A DNA stretch of 64,000 nucleotides, taken from NCBI GenBank assembly GCA_900555015.1, contig USJL01000002.1, positions 62,001 to 126,000 on the forward strand. Direction: 5' to 3'. The translations under genes were made by a program, and so were the position numbers. Each line of letters starts with the position of its first letter. The first letter of the stretch is position 1. Of the stretch, positions 51,455 to 60,319 are shown one piece after another. The notes under the pieces are model-generated. The model ran no database searches and was not told the DNA's origin. It saw nothing but the letters and a program-made list of their open reading frames with translations. This DNA is from an uncultured Oscillospiraceae bacterium. GTDB taxonomy: Bacteria > Bacillota > Clostridia > Oscillospirales > Acutalibacteraceae.

Positions 51455-53116
51455 TTATTCAAAGTAATACACTCTTGTTTCATACGGGCGGAGCATAAAG
51501 CCGTTGCCCTGAACAGTGGGATTATCGTAATTACAAAGCATAGGTGTTCCCTTTTTCAAATCAAAGCCTTTAGGTGCTTCAAATGGTACCCGTTCATCAC
51601 TAAAGGAATTAATTACAAGCAATCGCTTGCCCTTATAATTTCTTTCATAAACATATAGCTTTGAGGAGTTTTTGTAATGCTCCTTGTAATCGCCGTAAAT
51701 TGCCACCTCATTTTCACGCTTAAATCTAATTAGCTTCTTATAGTGATTTAAGATTGAGTTTGGATTTTTCTCTTCGTTTTCGGCGTTAATTTCGGTATAA
51801 TTTTTGTTTACGGGAAACCAGGGCTTGCCTGTTGTAAAGCCTGCGTTTTCCTCGGAATTCCACTGAACAGGTGTTCTTGAGTTATCTCTTGTTGACTTAA
51901 CTGCCCACTGCCAGCATTTTTCCTCGTTAAGATGCACCTTGTTTCGTGCGACATTGTAATTATTCTTTACGAAGCAATCCTCGTATTCGTCGAGAGAATC
52001 AAGCTCGGTATTGAGCATGCCTATTTCCTGCCCCTGATAAACAAAGGCTGTTCCTTGCTGAAGCATATACATATTGGCAAGCATTTTGCCTGACTCTGTT
52101 CTGTATTTTTCACTGCCGTAGCGCGATATAATGCGCGGGTGGTCATGATTTTCGATATAAAGGGTATTCCACGCTCTGCCGTTGATTTTTCTTTGCCAAT
52201 CGGAAAAGGCTCTTTTCATTTTTCGCAAATCGAACTTCGTTTGAATATAATCAACCATAAAGCAATCTGCCTCGATATGCTGAAAATGAAACATTAAGTC
52301 AAGCTCCTTATGGCGTTCGTCAATATAATTGAGCGCCTTTGCAGGAGTCATCATAGGAGCTTCACCAACGGTAAAGCAGTCGTACATATCAGTTACCTTG
52401 CGGTATTCCTGAAGATACTGATGAATATTAGGCCCATCCATATAGTGCTCAATTCCGCAGGCGGCAGGAATAGGAAAGCCGTTTGGCAGACCCGGTCGCT
52501 TTGATATAAAGGTTATAACATCCTCACGGAAGCCGTCAACACCCATATCAAGCCAAAAGCGCATAATATCCTTAACCTCCTCCCTTACCTTTGGGTTATC
52601 GTGGTTAAGGTCCGGCTGCTTCTTGGCAAACACATGAAGATAGTATTCGCCCGATTTTTCGTCCTGCTCCCATGCTCCGCCCTCAAAGCAAGAAAGCCAG
52701 TTATTCGGCGGACGCTTGCCGTTTTTCTTTCCCTTGCGCCAAATATAATAATCGTGATACGGAGATTTTGGATCCTTTGAATTAATAAACCACTGATGCT
52801 CGTCGGAGGTATGATTAACAACAAGGTCCATAATAACCTTAATTCCTCTCTTGTGAGCTTCGTCTAAAACTCTTTTGAAAAGGTCGAGGTCGCCGTATTC
52901 GGGATTTATATTTTTATAGTCGGCAATATCGTAGCCGTAGTCGGCATTGGGCGAGGGATAAAGAGGAGAAAACCATATACAGTTACAGCCTAAATCCTTT
53001 ATGTAGTCAAGCTTTGAGAGAACGCCCTGCAAATCGCCTATGCCGTCGCCGTTTCCGTCGCAGAAGGAGCGAGGCCAAATTTGATAAACAACTAATTCCT
53101 TGTACCAATCTTTCAT
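51455..53116 (-). CDS. Alpha-glucosidase, GH13 (oligo-1,6-glucosidase type)
   Basis: 553 residues, normal for GH13_31. Nucleophile Asp199 in GFREDVITF, acid/base Glu252 in FTVGEAPM, third acid Asp325 in IENHDHPR, plus DLVVNHTSDEH at 97-107. It hydrolyses terminal alpha-1,6 or alpha-1,4 glucosyl units of short oligosaccharides in the cytosol. Val in DLVVNHTS (98-104) leans to alpha-1,6 preference, not decisive. It is 18 bases after the GPH transporter gene, so import and cleavage are coupled. Carried inside element B. Confidence 0.9.
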   Translation of the reverse strand: MKDWYKELVVYQIWPRSFCDGNGDGIGDLQGVLSKLDYIKDLGCNCIWFSPLYPSPNADYGYDIADYKNINPEYGDLDLFKRVLDEAHKRGIKVIMDLVVNHTSDEHQWFINSKDPKSPYHDYYIWRKGKKNGKRPPNNWLSCFEGGAWEQDEKSGEYYLHVFAKKQPDLNHDNPKVREEVKDIMRFWLDMGVDGFREDVITFISKRPGLPNGFPIPAACGIEHYMDGPNIHQYLQEYRKVTDMYDCFTVGEAPMMTPAKALNYIDERHKELDLMFHFQHIEADCFMVDYIQTKFDLRKMKRAFSDWQRKINGRAWNTLYIENHDHPRIISRYGSEKYRTESGKMLANMYMLQQGTAFVYQGQEIGMLNTELDSLDEYEDCFVKNNYNVARNKVHLNEEKCWQWAVKSTRDNSRTPVQWNSEENAGFTTGKPWFPVNKNYTEINAENEEKNPNSILNHYKKLIRFKRENEVAIYGDYKEHYKNSSKLYVYERNYKGKRLLVINSFSDERVPFEAPKGFDLKKGTPMLCNYDNPTVQGNGFMLRPYETRVYYFE

Positions 53117-53134
53117 AATAAATTATATATCCTT

Positions 53135-54631
53135 TCAGTCTTTTTGTCTGTTTTCAGCATAGGGTGATTCCCCTGACTCTGCCAAGCCGTTTCTGCGAGC
53201 GTTAAGGTCACTTTCCACAAGTGCTCTTTTTTCCTTTGTATAGTTAACAAACAGAAGCGGAATTATAAACAAAACGCTTGCAACGGCAGGTGTAAGAACT
53301 ACAAGAGGCCAAATCCAGCTATCAAAGGCGTCTGTTTGAGTGCCTAAATAATTTGCCGCATTATCAATAGCCTTATAGCCGAGAAGATGAAGTGCAAGGG
53401 TTGCAAGTCCCGATGTTATGCCGCTTGAAATCTTTGTAAAGGAGGTTTGCATAGAAAAGGTAATGCCCTCTGTTCTCTTGCCTGTTTTCCACTCCATATA
53501 GTCAATACTGTCGCAAAAGATTGATGTTTGCGCTATTGACGACGCACCCGACGGAATACTGCCTATGCCGATTATTATCATTGAAATCCACAGCCTTTTT
53601 CCCTCAAAGCCAACGAAAAATGCAATTGCTCTTGCAACGATATTAAACACCTGAATAAGTATAAGAACATTAACATATCCGCCAAGTCTTTTTTTCATCC
53701 AATCGGCAAACAACATTCCGATAAAGCTCGGCAAGCCGGTAATGATAAAGTAAATAGTTGTAAGTCCCAGCGCGCCGATAATTCCGTTTCCGAGAAAATC
53801 CGACGGAATTTCATACTTAAAGAAATATGTAACAAGCGAAATGCCAAATCCAAGCGAGCCGAAAAGATTTGAAAGCGTTACAAGCAAAAGCATTTTGTTT
53901 TTGAACAAAAGCAGAAAGCTTTCACGCAGAGTTTCCTGCTGCTCGTCCTTGTTGACGGCAATTCTTTCCCGGGCATATGAGCAACGGTAGCTGAGCATTG
54001 AGCCGCCTAAGCCGAATATAATCGCAAACACCAAGGTAACAAGCGACATACTCATTCCCTTTGCATTGGCAATCATTTCAAGTGCCATAGGAATAACGGT
54101 ACTGAAGGCACCGTAAACCATACTGCCGATAGTTCTTGACCACTGAACAAATCTGTCTCTCTCGGAGGAATTAGGCGATACTGCGGCGGTAATTCCCCAC
54201 ACGGAAACATCCTGAACGGTATATGCCAAATCCCAACAGATATACATTATGATGAAATACGATACCCGAAGCCAAAGCAAATTCTCGTTTGTGCTGAACA
54301 CAAGAAACAGCAAAACGGTAAACACACCGACGGGAAGCGGTGTGTATTTCAAAAACGGTCGCAGCTTTTCACCGTTTTTAAAGGTATGGCGGTCAATAAA
54401 TGAGCCTACAATAGGGTCGTTAATACCGTCCCACACCTTCATAACAATAAGCAAAACAGAAACAGTAAGTGCAGGGAAAAGAGCAATATCCGTCATAAAA
54501 TATGTAAAAAACGATCCGCCAATCAGCGAATAAACAAGATTTTGCCCCGAAAGACCTGCAAGAAAATTTACAAGCTCTTTTTTAGAAACATACTTTTTTT
54601 CGGCATTTTTTTCAGATATACAATCTGCCAT
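53135..54631 (-). CDS. GPH-family symporter paired with alpha-glucosidase
   Basis: 498 residues, about 12 helices. WDGINDPIVGSFIDRHTFKN after helix 2 and DSIDYMEWKTGKRTEGI late in the protein are GPH hallmarks. It probably imports an oligosaccharide such as isomaltose for the adjacent GH13 enzyme (inference from gene order). GAGGTTTTAGCT precedes its ATG. A different subgroup from the GPH protein at 1430. Confidence 0.87.
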   Translation of the reverse strand: MADCISEKNAEKKYVSKKELVNFLAGLSGQNLVYSLIGGSFFTYFMTDIALFPALTVSVLLIVMKVWDGINDPIVGSFIDRHTFKNGEKLRPFLKYTPLPVGVFTVLLFLVFSTNENLLWLRVSYFIIMYICWDLAYTVQDVSVWGITAAVSPNSSERDRFVQWSRTIGSMVYGAFSTVIPMALEMIANAKGMSMSLVTLVFAIIFGLGGSMLSYRCSYARERIAVNKDEQQETLRESFLLLFKNKMLLLVTLSNLFGSLGFGISLVTYFFKYEIPSDFLGNGIIGALGLTTIYFIITGLPSFIGMLFADWMKKRLGGYVNVLILIQVFNIVARAIAFFVGFEGKRLWISMIIIGIGSIPSGASSIAQTSIFCDSIDYMEWKTGKRTEGITFSMQTSFTKISSGITSGLATLALHLLGYKAIDNAANYLGTQTDAFDSWIWPLVVLTPAVASVLFIIPLLFVNYTKEKRALVESDLNARRNGLAESGESPYAENRQKD

Positions 54632-54741
54632 AGCTAAAACCTCCGTACAATCTTTATTACTATTATACTATAATCATCTTTAAAAATAAAGTTTTTTTAG
54701 ATATTTTTCACAAATAATAAAACCGATGTGAAAATCACGAA

Positions 54742-54799
54742 ATGGGAATTTATTTCATCGAAGATCCCGACGGCTATTGGCTCGAAATTTTATCGTAAT
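54742..54799 (+). pseudogene. C-terminal VOC fragment
   Basis: MGIYFIEDPDGYWLEILS-stop, nearly identical in DNA to the end of the VOC gene at 27861-28217 in element A. No upstream part. It marks past recombination between related element segments. Confidence 0.8.
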
Positions 54800-54827
54800 T
54801 CTTGATATATATTCTCAAATAATTAAC

Positions 54828-54867
54828 TCCCTTGTAGCACAAAAATACACTACAAAGGAGTTTTAAT
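54828..54867. terminator. Hairpin after the VOC fragment
   Basis: AACTCCCTTGTAG and CTACAAAGGAGTTTT form a long stem with an AT loop and T run. Confidence 0.7.
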
Positions 54868-54945
54868 ATCCGGACTAAATATTTATTTTAATGTTAAGGT
54901 TGGCAGATAACTAAAATATCGTGACAACTTTCAAAGCTATAATAG

Positions 54946-55347
54946 TCAGTATTTCTTACTAACAATCAAATAGCAAATGTAATACAAAACAAGCATTACA
55001 CAAATTATGCCGGCTGCTATTTGCATATAGGTCACTTTTGACATAATTAGGCAAATAATTGTAATCGCCGCACAAATCATTATAAATGAATACGCAGCCC
55101 ATGACCACGCCTTCATAGATATGAAACGATTTCTTTCATCGTTTGTCTTGGTATCAACCATTTCCTTGTACTCGCTATTAGTTTTGTATTTTATAGCTCT
55201 TATTAATTGAACCACACCAACACCTAACAAGCCACCACCAAAGCCAGCAAACAAGCTATTCACTTCGTTCATAAACACTAAAACAATTAAAACTATTCCA
55301 AGTATTATATATAGTGTATTGATAATTATATTTTTATATTCTTTCAT
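54946..55347 (-). CDS. Four-helix membrane protein partner of XRE regulator
   Basis: 133 residues: hydrophobic helices at about 8-27, 30-50, 82-102 and 107-128, and a conserved-looking loop (KEMVDTKTNDERNRFISMKA) between helices 2 and 3. This layout resembles the DUF2178/DUF6442-like proteins that follow XRE genes in Firmicutes. Its start overlaps the XRE stop. Confidence 0.7.
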   Translation of the reverse strand: MKEYKNIIINTLYIILGIVLIVLVFMNEVNSLFAGFGGGLLGVGVVQLIRAIKYKTNSEYKEMVDTKTNDERNRFISMKAWSWAAYSFIMICAAITIICLIMSKVTYMQIAAGIICVMLVLYYICYLIVSKKY

Positions 55348-55547
55348 TATAATTCCTCCTCAAAGCAGAACAAATCTTCAATTGATAAATGAAAATATTT
55401 TGCAATTTTATACGCAAGCAAAATTGATGGATTATATTTTCCATTTTCTAATGAAATAATAGTTTGTCTTGAAACGCCCATAGCACTTGCAAGTTCTTCT
55501 TGGCTTATGCTATTAGCACTTCGTAATTCTTTGATTTTGTTTTTCAA
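55347..55547 (-). CDS. XRE-family regulator (short)
   Basis: 66 residues, one HTH_XRE (KIKELRSANSISQEELASAM, GVSRQTIISLENGKYNPSIL). The TTG start at 55547 is chosen because AGGAG lies nine bases before it; the GTG at 55556 overlaps that site. Such short XRE proteins repress themselves and the following membrane gene. Confidence 0.82.
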   Translation of the reverse strand: MKNKIKELRSANSISQEELASAMGVSRQTIISLENGKYNPSILLAYKIAKYFHLSIEDLFCFEEEL

Positions 55548-55756
55548 AAAAATCACTCCTAATTATTATTTATTCTTCGAAGAAAATGTAAAGCGTCCTT
55601 TACAATCACAATATAGCATATAAATCCACAAATGTCAAGCATACTTTACATTTTTTGTTTACAAATGTTGTCGTGATACCAAAATTATCTGCCAACTTTG
55701 TTTGCTAATGTTATATAAAAATGCATTTGAAATATTAATCGTGAATTGATAAACAA

Positions 55757-55796
55757 TAAAACCGAGAGCGACTGAATCACTCTCGGTTATTTTTTG
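55757..55796 (-). terminator. Terminator after the ferredoxin gene
   Basis: AACCGAGAGTGA...CGCTCTCGGTT on the minus strand followed by TTATTG; the + side also has TTTTTT. Confidence 0.75.
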
Positions 55797-55809
55797 ATTG
55801 TCCCTTAAT

Positions 55810-56499
55810 CTACGATAATATTTTTCCGTCGGTTGAGATTGTTACAACCTGCCACGGAATGAATTTTCCACTGTTTTGAAGTGCTGTTTTAACTGCGTGT
55901 TCAATACCTCCGCAGCAAGGCACCTCCATTCTTACAACTGTTACGTTTTTGATATTATTATTTGCAATAATTGCAGTTAATTTGTCTGCATAATCAACAT
56001 CATCAAGCTTTGGGCAACCTATTAAGGTAATCTTGTTTTTGATGAAATCGTTGTGGAAATTGCCGTAGGCATAAGCGGAGCAATCAGCAGCAACGAGGAG
56101 GTTTGCACCGTCAAAATACGGAGCATTTACAGGCACAAGCTTAATCTGCACAGGCCATTGTGAAAGCTGACTTGATACCGAAATATCGGCATTATCCACT
56201 TTCTTTTCGTGATTTATACTCATTGAGCGTGAACCCGGACAGCCTGAATGTGCGTGTTGCTTTGCTTTTTGACTTGCTTTAACCGCCGCCTCGTCATAAG
56301 CCGGAGCCTCTCGCATTTCAAAGGAAATTGCATCAACAGGACAGGCGGGCAGGCAATCTCCCAAGCCATCGCAATAGTCCTCTCTTGTGAGAACGGCTTT
56401 GCCATCTATCATACCTATTGCACCCTCGTGGCAGGCAGATACACATGCACCGCAGCCATTACATTTTTCTTTATCTATCTTAATGATTTTTCTAATCAT
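55810..56499 (-). CDS. 4Fe-4S ferredoxin-domain protein
   Basis: About 229 residues from ATG 56499 (GGAAG upstream). Two 4Fe-4S motifs: CNGCGACVSACHEGA (about 13-27) and a second CDGLGDCLPACPVDA (about 43-57), the second with a CxxxxCxxxC variant. The C-terminal 130 residues end with EVPCCGGIEHAVKTAL, a Cys-Cys-Gly motif, and contain a conserved ADCSAYAYGNFH segment. Family seen in anaerobes as an iron-sulphur oxidoreductase-like protein; partner unknown. Confidence 0.82.
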   Translation of the reverse strand: MIRKIIKIDKEKCNGCGACVSACHEGAIGMIDGKAVLTREDYCDGLGDCLPACPVDAISFEMREAPAYDEAAVKASQKAKQHAHSGCPGSRSMSINHEKKVDNADISVSSQLSQWPVQIKLVPVNAPYFDGANLLVAADCSAYAYGNFHNDFIKNKITLIGCPKLDDVDYADKLTAIIANNNIKNVTVVRMEVPCCGGIEHAVKTALQNSGKFIPWQVVTISTDGKILS

Positions 56500-56665
56500 A
56501 GGTATCTTCCTTTCATAATTTAGTGACCTCATTATACTATAAATCGTACTAAAATTCCACAGTTTTTCTATAAAAAACACGAGGTATGTTATGGAAAGAA
56601 AGCAACATAAAATAAGTATTTTGAAGCTAATAAATGCTTACAAAAAAGTAAAATTAATGAATAAA

Positions 56666-56788
56666 TCACTCAATTATTTCGCTTGCAGTTGCGTAAAATC
56701 TAATGCCGTTACTATACGCCTCAACAGTTATATATAAGTTATCATTTTTAATTTTCAGTATATCATTTTCCTGCTTAATATTGTTCAT
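56666..56788 (-). CDS. Small 40-residue ORF
   Basis: MNNIKQENDILKIKNDNLYI then TVEAYSNGIRFYATASEIIE. GAGGTAG precedes the ATG. Divergent from the SF1 helicase gene, with the palindromic operators between. Family unknown; could be an antitoxin-like or regulatory peptide. Confidence 0.4.
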   Translation of the reverse strand: MNNIKQENDILKIKNDNLYITVEAYSNGIRFYATASEIIE

Positions 56789-56814
56789 TTTACTACCTCG
56801 ATGCTCATTTCATT

Positions 56815-56957
56815 AGTGTAAACTTTCAATCTTTACACTATTGTATATTACATATAATTGCTTGTCAATTTATAATATAAGATTTGGTATTTAATTATTC
56901 AAACGATGTAATCTTATATTGAAAAGTGTAATATTACACATTGTAATCTAATATAGA
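56815..56957. promoter_or_regulatory. Palindromic operator cluster upstream of the helicase-nuclease
   Basis: AGTGTAAA (56815) pairs with TTTACACT (56832-56839). GTGTAATATTACAC at 56926-56939 is a perfect palindrome. It is flanked by two direct 16-mers, TGTAATCTTATATTGA (56907) and TGTAATCTAATATAGA (56942). All share a TGTAA/TTACA core, so one regulator likely binds repeatedly. Confidence 0.65.
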
Positions 56958-57042
56958 GTTAGATACTTGATTTATTATTATATTTAATGTAAACTTTAAT
57001 TGGAATAATATGTAAAAAATCTATTTTGGTGGTGAGAGAGTT

Positions 57043-60000
57043 ATGAACAAAGTTTCAAGAGATATTTTTAAAGCCATTCATGAAGGCAAATGGATTGCAA
57101 TAGAATACAGAAATCAGCAAGGAAATACCACCAATTACTGGATAGGGATTAAAAATATTGAACCCTACTACAAGAAACTAATTGTCGATGGACTTAATGT
57201 TGCAACATCACAAATGGCAGAACTTAATTTGTTTTTTGACTCTATAGTTAACACAAATCTAATAGACGGATCGTATTATCCTATAAACAAAAAGTTACTT
57301 GCCGATATAGAAGAACATTCATCAAGATATACTTTTATCTTTCATAATGTTACAAATCTAAAATTACTTGATTATTACAGCGAATGCAATAAGCTTGACA
57401 GTACTCCGTACAGGAAAGAATACAAACTAATTGAAGAGCTTGATATTGATGTTATAGGAGACGGTGATTATCACTTAAACGAAAAACAGTTTGAAAAAAT
57501 TGTAAAAACCTATAACATGAATGCCAAGAATTCAGGCAAAAATAAGATACCACGAGTAGTATCTTTGTGTATGAATTTATGCAGTATTCATACCAAAAAG
57601 GGACTTTATGTTCTTGCATATAAAAAGTTACTTTTCGATGTAAAAAATCATACTTTAACACAAGACGATGAAGTTACTATTTGCAGAGAATTTACAGTTG
57701 ATGGAGTTAAAATCAGTGCTCATTATTTCCTTGATGCTGATGAAATCCAATTACTTGACAATTACGAGGAAAATGCAGAGCTGATAAAGGATTTGATTAC
57801 AAAAAACAATCCTGAATACCGTGGCGTAGATGATATGCCGTATGTTATGGCACTTTCCAGAGACTTTACAATTAATCTTGATACGGAATATGAGGCTATT
57901 TTGGATATGTATGAAAATAACGAAGTTACATATCCCATCAAAGCATTTTTCGGAGATTTAACGGCAAAGCCGAGAAGAATTAAGGATTATCCGCTTGCAC
58001 TGTATAATGACAAGGTAAATCTCGATCAATTACTTGCAATTCACAATGGCTTGAAATATCCTGTACTTTATGTTCAAGGGCCTCCTGGAAGCGGTAAAAC
58101 AAATACAATATTGAATACCGTTGTAACTGCATTTTTTAATAATAAGAGTGTTCTTATATCATCATATAATAATCACCCGATTGATGAAATATATGATAAG
58201 CTTTCTAACTTAAAATACAATGGTAAAACCATTCCGTTTCCTATAATACGACTTGGAAACGGCGACAAGGTAAAAGAAGCAATAAAGCAAATTAGAAAAT
58301 TATATGAGCAAACTCATAATATGAAGGTGTTTGATGCATCGCTTTCAAAAAAGAAAAATGATGAGGAACACAGAACAAAGGCTCTTAGCAATTTACTTCA
58401 TCGATATGAAGAAAAGCTTGATATGAGTGAGCGAAGAGAGATGATTAAAACAATGCTTTCTTCTTCAAACAACTTGACTTTTCTTACGAATTTGCAGGGT
58501 GAACAGCTTAATAAAGTTAATAATGAACTTAAAGAAATCGGCAATATTACAGATGACGATGTTAAGCCATTAATCTCACAGGATAGATACGAACTTCTTA
58601 AATACCTTAATTTTACATCTGCAAAGTTCATTAAGCATATATCAGAGCCGAAATATGAAGAACTGGCAGACATTATTTTTAACAAAAATATTGATGAAGC
58701 CGCAAAGGATTTTAATGAATACATTTCTAATGATGAAAATTTCCAGAAGTTTATTAGAATTTTTCCTGTTGTTGCCACAACAAATATATCGGCACACAAA
58801 TTGGGAGAGCCAAAACAGTATTTTGATATGGTAATAATGGACGAGGCAAGTCAATGTAATACTGCTGTTGCACTTGTACCTATTTTGCGTGGTAAACAGT
58901 TAATGCTCGTGGGCGATCCACAACAGCTAAAGCCGGTCATTTTGTTAGATGAAAAAAATAATTGTATTCTAAAAAAACGATATAATGTTACAGATGAATA
59001 TGATTATAGAAATAAATCTGTTTATCAAACCTTTCTTTCAGCGGATGCTGTCAGTGATGAGGTTTTGCTCAGTTTCCATTATCGCTGCCATCCTAAAATT
59101 ATCGAGTTTAATAATAAAAAATATTATAATAACAAACTTAATGTTAAGTCTTCTTCTAAAGAGGAACATCCCCTCGAATTCATTGATTGCAACAGTGACA
59201 ATGTAATGATAAAAAACACTAATGAAAGTGAAGCAAGGGAGATTGTTCATTATGTAAAAACGCATCCTGATAAAACGATTGCTGTAATTACACCTTTTGT
59301 TAATCAGCGAAATAAAATTCAAGAAGAGCTTAACCAAAACGGAATTACCAATGTTGAGTGTGGAACTGTTCATGCTTTTCAGGGAGACGAAAAACAGGAA
59401 ATTATTTTTTCTCTCGCATTATCAAGCAAAACAGGTGAAAAAACATATAACTGGCTTAAGAATAATAAAGAGCTTATAAATGTAGCAACCTCAAGAGCAC
59501 AAGAAAAGCTTGTTATAACAGGTGATAAAAATCAGCTTAATCGACTTCATAAACCGGGTGAAGATGATGATTTGTTTGAACTTTGTAACTATGTTCGTTC
59601 AAACGGAAGAACAACTGTAACACAACGCGAACCCGAATCTCGTGCACTTGGTATAAAACCTTACAGCACAGAAACAGAAACTGTATTTCTTGAAACGCTG
59701 AATCATGCAATAAATGCGACGATGATAACAAGGTCAAGATATGTTGTTAAAAAAGAGGTGCCTATCGCACAAGTGTTTTCTTCAACTGATGAAGTAAACG
59801 ATTTGTTCTATACAGGGCGATTTGACTACATAGTTTATGAACGAGAGGGAAATGCACTTTTGCCTGTGTTTGCTATTGAACTTGACGGTAATGAGCATAC
59901 TAATGACGGCAAAGTTATTGAGAGGGATAAGAAAAAACAGGAAATTTGCGATAAACACAATTTTCAACTTATTCGTGTGCCAAATAACTACGCTAGAAGA

Positions 60001-60054
60001 TATAATTATGTAAAAGACATTTTATCAACCTTCTTTGAAAATGCAAGAAAATAA
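57043..60054 (+). CDS. SF1 (Dna2/NAM7-like) helicase fused to DUF2726-type nuclease
   Basis: 1003 residues. N-terminal AIHEGKWIAIEYRNQQGNTT to PYYKKLIVDG resembles a WYL-like beta domain. Walker A GPPGSGKT at about 346-353, DEAS at about 600, GDPQQL at about 624, CGTVHAFQGDEKQE and NVATSRAQEKLVITGD (motifs V-VI). C-terminal DUF2726/VSR-like nuclease: FAIELDGNEHTNDG then IERDKKKQEICDKHNF. Such helicase-nuclease fusions are typical stand-alone defence proteins; no named system matched. Single gene behind its own operators. Confidence 0.82.
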   Translation: MNKVSRDIFKAIHEGKWIAIEYRNQQGNTTNYWIGIKNIEPYYKKLIVDGLNVATSQMAELNLFFDSIVNTNLIDGSYYPINKKLLADIEEHSSRYTFIFHNVTNLKLLDYYSECNKLDSTPYRKEYKLIEELDIDVIGDGDYHLNEKQFEKIVKTYNMNAKNSGKNKIPRVVSLCMNLCSIHTKKGLYVLAYKKLLFDVKNHTLTQDDEVTICREFTVDGVKISAHYFLDADEIQLLDNYEENAELIKDLITKNNPEYRGVDDMPYVMALSRDFTINLDTEYEAILDMYENNEVTYPIKAFFGDLTAKPRRIKDYPLALYNDKVNLDQLLAIHNGLKYPVLYVQGPPGSGKTNTILNTVVTAFFNNKSVLISSYNNHPIDEIYDKLSNLKYNGKTIPFPIIRLGNGDKVKEAIKQIRKLYEQTHNMKVFDASLSKKKNDEEHRTKALSNLLHRYEEKLDMSERREMIKTMLSSSNNLTFLTNLQGEQLNKVNNELKEIGNITDDDVKPLISQDRYELLKYLNFTSAKFIKHISEPKYEELADIIFNKNIDEAAKDFNEYISNDENFQKFIRIFPVVATTNISAHKLGEPKQYFDMVIMDEASQCNTAVALVPILRGKQLMLVGDPQQLKPVILLDEKNNCILKKRYNVTDEYDYRNKSVYQTFLSADAVSDEVLLSFHYRCHPKIIEFNNKKYYNNKLNVKSSSKEEHPLEFIDCNSDNVMIKNTNESEAREIVHYVKTHPDKTIAVITPFVNQRNKIQEELNQNGITNVECGTVHAFQGDEKQEIIFSLALSSKTGEKTYNWLKNNKELINVATSRAQEKLVITGDKNQLNRLHKPGEDDDLFELCNYVRSNGRTTVTQREPESRALGIKPYSTETETVFLETLNHAINATMITRSRYVVKKEVPIAQVFSSTDEVNDLFYTGRFDYIVYEREGNALLPVFAIELDGNEHTNDGKVIERDKKKQEICDKHNFQLIRVPNNYARRYNYVKDILSTFFENARK

Positions 60055-60143
60055 AAAGCTGTGGTTCAACTGATACTAATTGATATCAATATGTATCAGT
60101 TTATGATAAAATGAGTGTAGTAATTGCTTTTGAAAAAGTAAAA

Positions 60144-60183
60144 AATCGAGCCGAGAGGGGTGTCCTCTCGGCTCAAATTTTTG
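60144..60183 (+). terminator. Terminator of the helicase-nuclease gene
   Basis: GAGCCGAGAGG, loop, CCTCTCGGCTC, then AAATTTTTG; near-copy of 51374. Confidence 0.85.
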
Positions 60184-60306
60184 CGGATATGTAGTGCAAT
60201 TTTCGTTAATTTTATGTTTTTAATGTAAATAGGCGCCCACTATTCTGTTTTTTCGAGTCCCGAAAGTGGCTTAAATAGGGCGTTTTGAAATTTTTTAATG
60301 CAAAAA

Positions 60307-60319
60307 AACACCAACCTCT
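60307..60319 (+). repeat. Element B attachment core, right copy
   Basis: AACACCAACCTCT, identical to 47220-47232. Confidence 0.85.

Larger units (their letters stand above)
54896..55700. mobile_element. Small cassette (XRE + membrane protein) bounded by inverted repeats
   Basis: 54896-54928 and 55668-55700 are inverted copies (about 25 of 33 bases; both carry GTTGGCAGATAA and an inner ACGACAAC-like end). Between them lie only the XRE gene and the membrane protein gene. The layout is that of a passenger cassette mobilised by a transposase in trans. No transposase is inside, and target duplications are not clear. Confidence 0.55.
47220..60306. mobile_element. Element B: 13.1 kb LSR-type integrative element inserted in the SASP gene
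   Basis: AACACCAACCTCT occurs at 47220-47232 and 60307-60319; on the minus strand this is SASP codons E-V-G-V. Removing 47220-60306 restores EAAAEVGV-NLKQGYNG in frame. The recombinase at 47284 ends 52 bases from the left core, the usual LSR position. Cargo: TnpW-like and HTH genes, riboswitch-controlled genes, alpha-glucosidase, GPH transporter, XRE/membrane cassette, ferredoxin, SF1 helicase-nuclease. No relaxase seen. Confidence 0.9.

Noticed and set aside
57452-59967. Several minus-strand frames inside the SF1 helicase gene
   Set aside because: Antisense shadows without ribosome sites or family resemblance.
24184-60306. Conjugative element or prophage
   Set aside because: No relaxase, coupling protein, type IV secretion, capsid, terminase or tail genes; the Mor protein alone is not enough.
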